A DNA stretch of 49,684 bases from Cyanobium sp. E1_MAG_00006 (GTDB lineage: Bacteria > Cyanobacteriota > Cyanobacteriia > PCC-6307 > Cyanobiaceae): positions 1 through 49,684 of the forward strand of contig JAIYAQ010000031.1 in NCBI GenBank assembly GCA_027488975.1. Direction: 5' to 3'. Made by a program: the position numbers and the translations under genes. Numbering within the stretch: position 1 is the first letter of the stretch; every line of letters begins with the position of its first letter. The notes beneath the pieces are model-generated. The model had not been told where the DNA came from, did no database searches, and saw only the letters and a program-made list of their open reading frames with translations. Positions 48,611 to 49,684 of the stretch are shown here, one piece after another.

Positions 48611-49684
48611 TCAGTTGACGTCGAGCTTGTCGACGGTGTCGAACTCGAACTTGATTTCCTTCCAGGTCTCGAGGGCGATGGCCAGCTCGGGGCTGTGCTT
48701 CGCGGCTTCCAGAAGGATGTCGCGACCTTCGCGCTCGATTTCGCGACCGGCGTTGCGGGCCTTGACGCAGGCTTCGAGAGCCACACGGTTGGCAGCAGCA
48801 CCAGCAGCGGAACCCCAGGGGTGGCCGTGGGTACCACCACCGAACTGCAGCACGGAATCATCGCCGAAGATGCTCACCAGTGCGGGCATGTGCCACACGT
48901 GGATACCGCCGGAGGCCACGGCGAACACGCCGCCCATGGAACCCCAGTCCTGATCGAAGAAGTTACCGCGGCTGCGATCTTCAGGAACGAAGGATTCACG
49001 CAGCTGGTCGATGTAGCCGAGGGTGGACTGACGGTCGCCCTCGAGCTTGCCCACCACGGTGCCGGTGTGCAGCTGGTCACCACCGGAAAGACGCAGGCAC
49101 TTGGCCAGCACACGGAAGTGGATGCCGTGCTTGGGGTGACGGTCGATCACCGCGTGCATGGCGCGGTGAATGTGCAGGAGCATGCCGTTCTTACGGCACC
49201 ACTTGGCCAGACCGGTGTTAGCGGTGAAGCCGCCGGTGATGTAGTCGTGCATGATGATGGGCTGGCCCAGTTCTTTGGCGAACTCGGCGCGCTCATACAT
49301 CTCCTCGGGGGTCGCTGCCGTGCAGTTGAGGTAGTGACCCTTCTTCTCGCCGGTTTCCTGTTCGGACAGCTTCACAGCTTCGGCCACGAACTCGAAACGG
49401 TTCTGCCAGCGCTGGAAGGGCTGCGAGTTGATGTTCTCGTCGTCCTTGGTGAAGTCGAGACCACCGCGGAGGCACTCATACACCACGCGGCCGTAGTTCT
49501 TGCCGCTCAGGCCGAGCTTCGGCTTGATGGTGCAGCCCAGCAGGGGACGGCCGTACTTGTTCATCCGGTCGCGCTCGACCTGGATGCCGTTCGGGGGACC
49601 CATGCAGGTCTTGATGAAGGCAAGCGGGAAGCGGATGTCTTCCAGGCGCAGGTGGCGCAGGGCCTTGAAGCCGAACACGTTGCC
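48611..49684 (-). CDS. rbcL: RuBisCO large subunit, form IA (N-terminus outside window)
   Basis: About 358 C-terminal codons are present. They include the loop [20 protein letters not shown], the catalytic lysine region [20 protein letters not shown], the metal-site [30 protein letters not shown], and [12 protein letters not shown]. The NSQPFQRW segment with the ENINS context, and the proteobacterial-type C-terminus, indicate form IA, matching the alpha-carboxysome genes. The 5' end and promoter lie beyond the right edge. Confidence 0.96.
   Translation of the reverse strand, partial: GNVFGFKALRHLRLEDIRFPLAFIKTCMGPPNGIQVERDRMNKYGRPLLGCTIKPKLGLSGKNYGRVVYECLRGGLDFTKDDENINSQPFQRWQNRFEFVAEAVKLSEQETGEKKGHYLNCTAATPEEMYERAEFAKELGQPIIMHDYITGGFTANTGLAKWCRKNGMLLHIHRAMHAVIDRHPKHGIHFRVLAKCLRLSGGDQLHTGTVVGKLEGDRQSTLGYIDQLRESFVPEDRSRGNFFDQDWGSMGGVFAVASGGIHVWHMPALVSIFGDDSVLQFGGGTHGHPWGSAAGAAANRVALEACVKARNAGREIEREGRDILLEAAKHSPELAIALETWKEIKFEFDTVDKLDVN

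Overview
The window comes from a unicellular alpha-cyanobacterium of the Cyanobium/Synechococcus type. The evidence is a form IA RuBisCO with a full alpha-carboxysome cluster (CsoS2, CsoSCA, CsoS4A, CsoS4B, CsoS1E), the NDH-1 CO2-uptake genes ndhF4-ndhD4-chpX, a DUF2811 protein, a Ycf52-like acetyltransferase and several HIP1 octamers (GCGATCGC), in GC-rich DNA. The window splits into two halves at a tRNA-Pro gene (23468-23540, minus strand).

Left half (1-23467), accessory DNA that is visibly less GC-rich over most of its length. A surface-protein gene of nearly 16 kb (16235 down to 446, minus) would encode about 5,260 residues: a C-type-lectin-like N-terminus, about seven LamG modules, three PA14 modules, several Calx-beta-like modules, a long unclassified region and a C-terminal DUF4114 domain. 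It is split into two frames at a run of ten G (11134-11143), where nine G would join the halves; this is either phase variation or an error. The gene is bracketed by ends of the same IS3-like element (inner ends at 259 and 16551). To its right lies a nested pile of insertion sequences: an old IS3 orfB fragment, cut by a second IS, which is cut by a complete 1,267-bp IS3 element (16982-18248). Next is a three-gene cassette (18378-21110): two predicted 2-oxoglutarate/Fe(II) oxygenases around a SAM methyltransferase, with a small broken reading frame in the middle. Then comes an ISAs1-family element with a 10-bp target duplication, and an orphan reading frame. Its outer border is a truncated copy of the 3' part of the same tRNA-Pro, an attachment-site signature.

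Right half (23541-49684), ordinary core genome. First are housekeeping genes: DUF2811, an M23 peptidase overlapping an AlkB-like oxygenase, RidA, a ferric-type ABC ATPase, GloB, short-form HisG, an ABC exporter, an alpha/beta hydrolase, a Ycf52-like acetyltransferase, an htrA-DUF2064-glycosyltransferase operon, and dnaA.

From 35967 to the right edge everything lies on the minus strand and forms a carbon-concentrating supercluster. In transcription order it is rbcL (cut by the window edge), rbcS, csoS2, csoSCA, csoS4A, csoS4B, csoS1E, a ferritin-like gene, ndhF4, ndhD4, chpX/cupB, acRAF and cbbX. The products work as one system. NDH-1MS' with ChpX converts CO2 to bicarbonate; CsoS2 scaffolds RuBisCO inside the CsoS1/CsoS4 shell; CsoSCA turns bicarbonate back to CO2 inside; acRAF and CbbX assemble and reactivate RuBisCO. 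Many gene borders here overlap by one base or are separated by only a few, which implies translational coupling.
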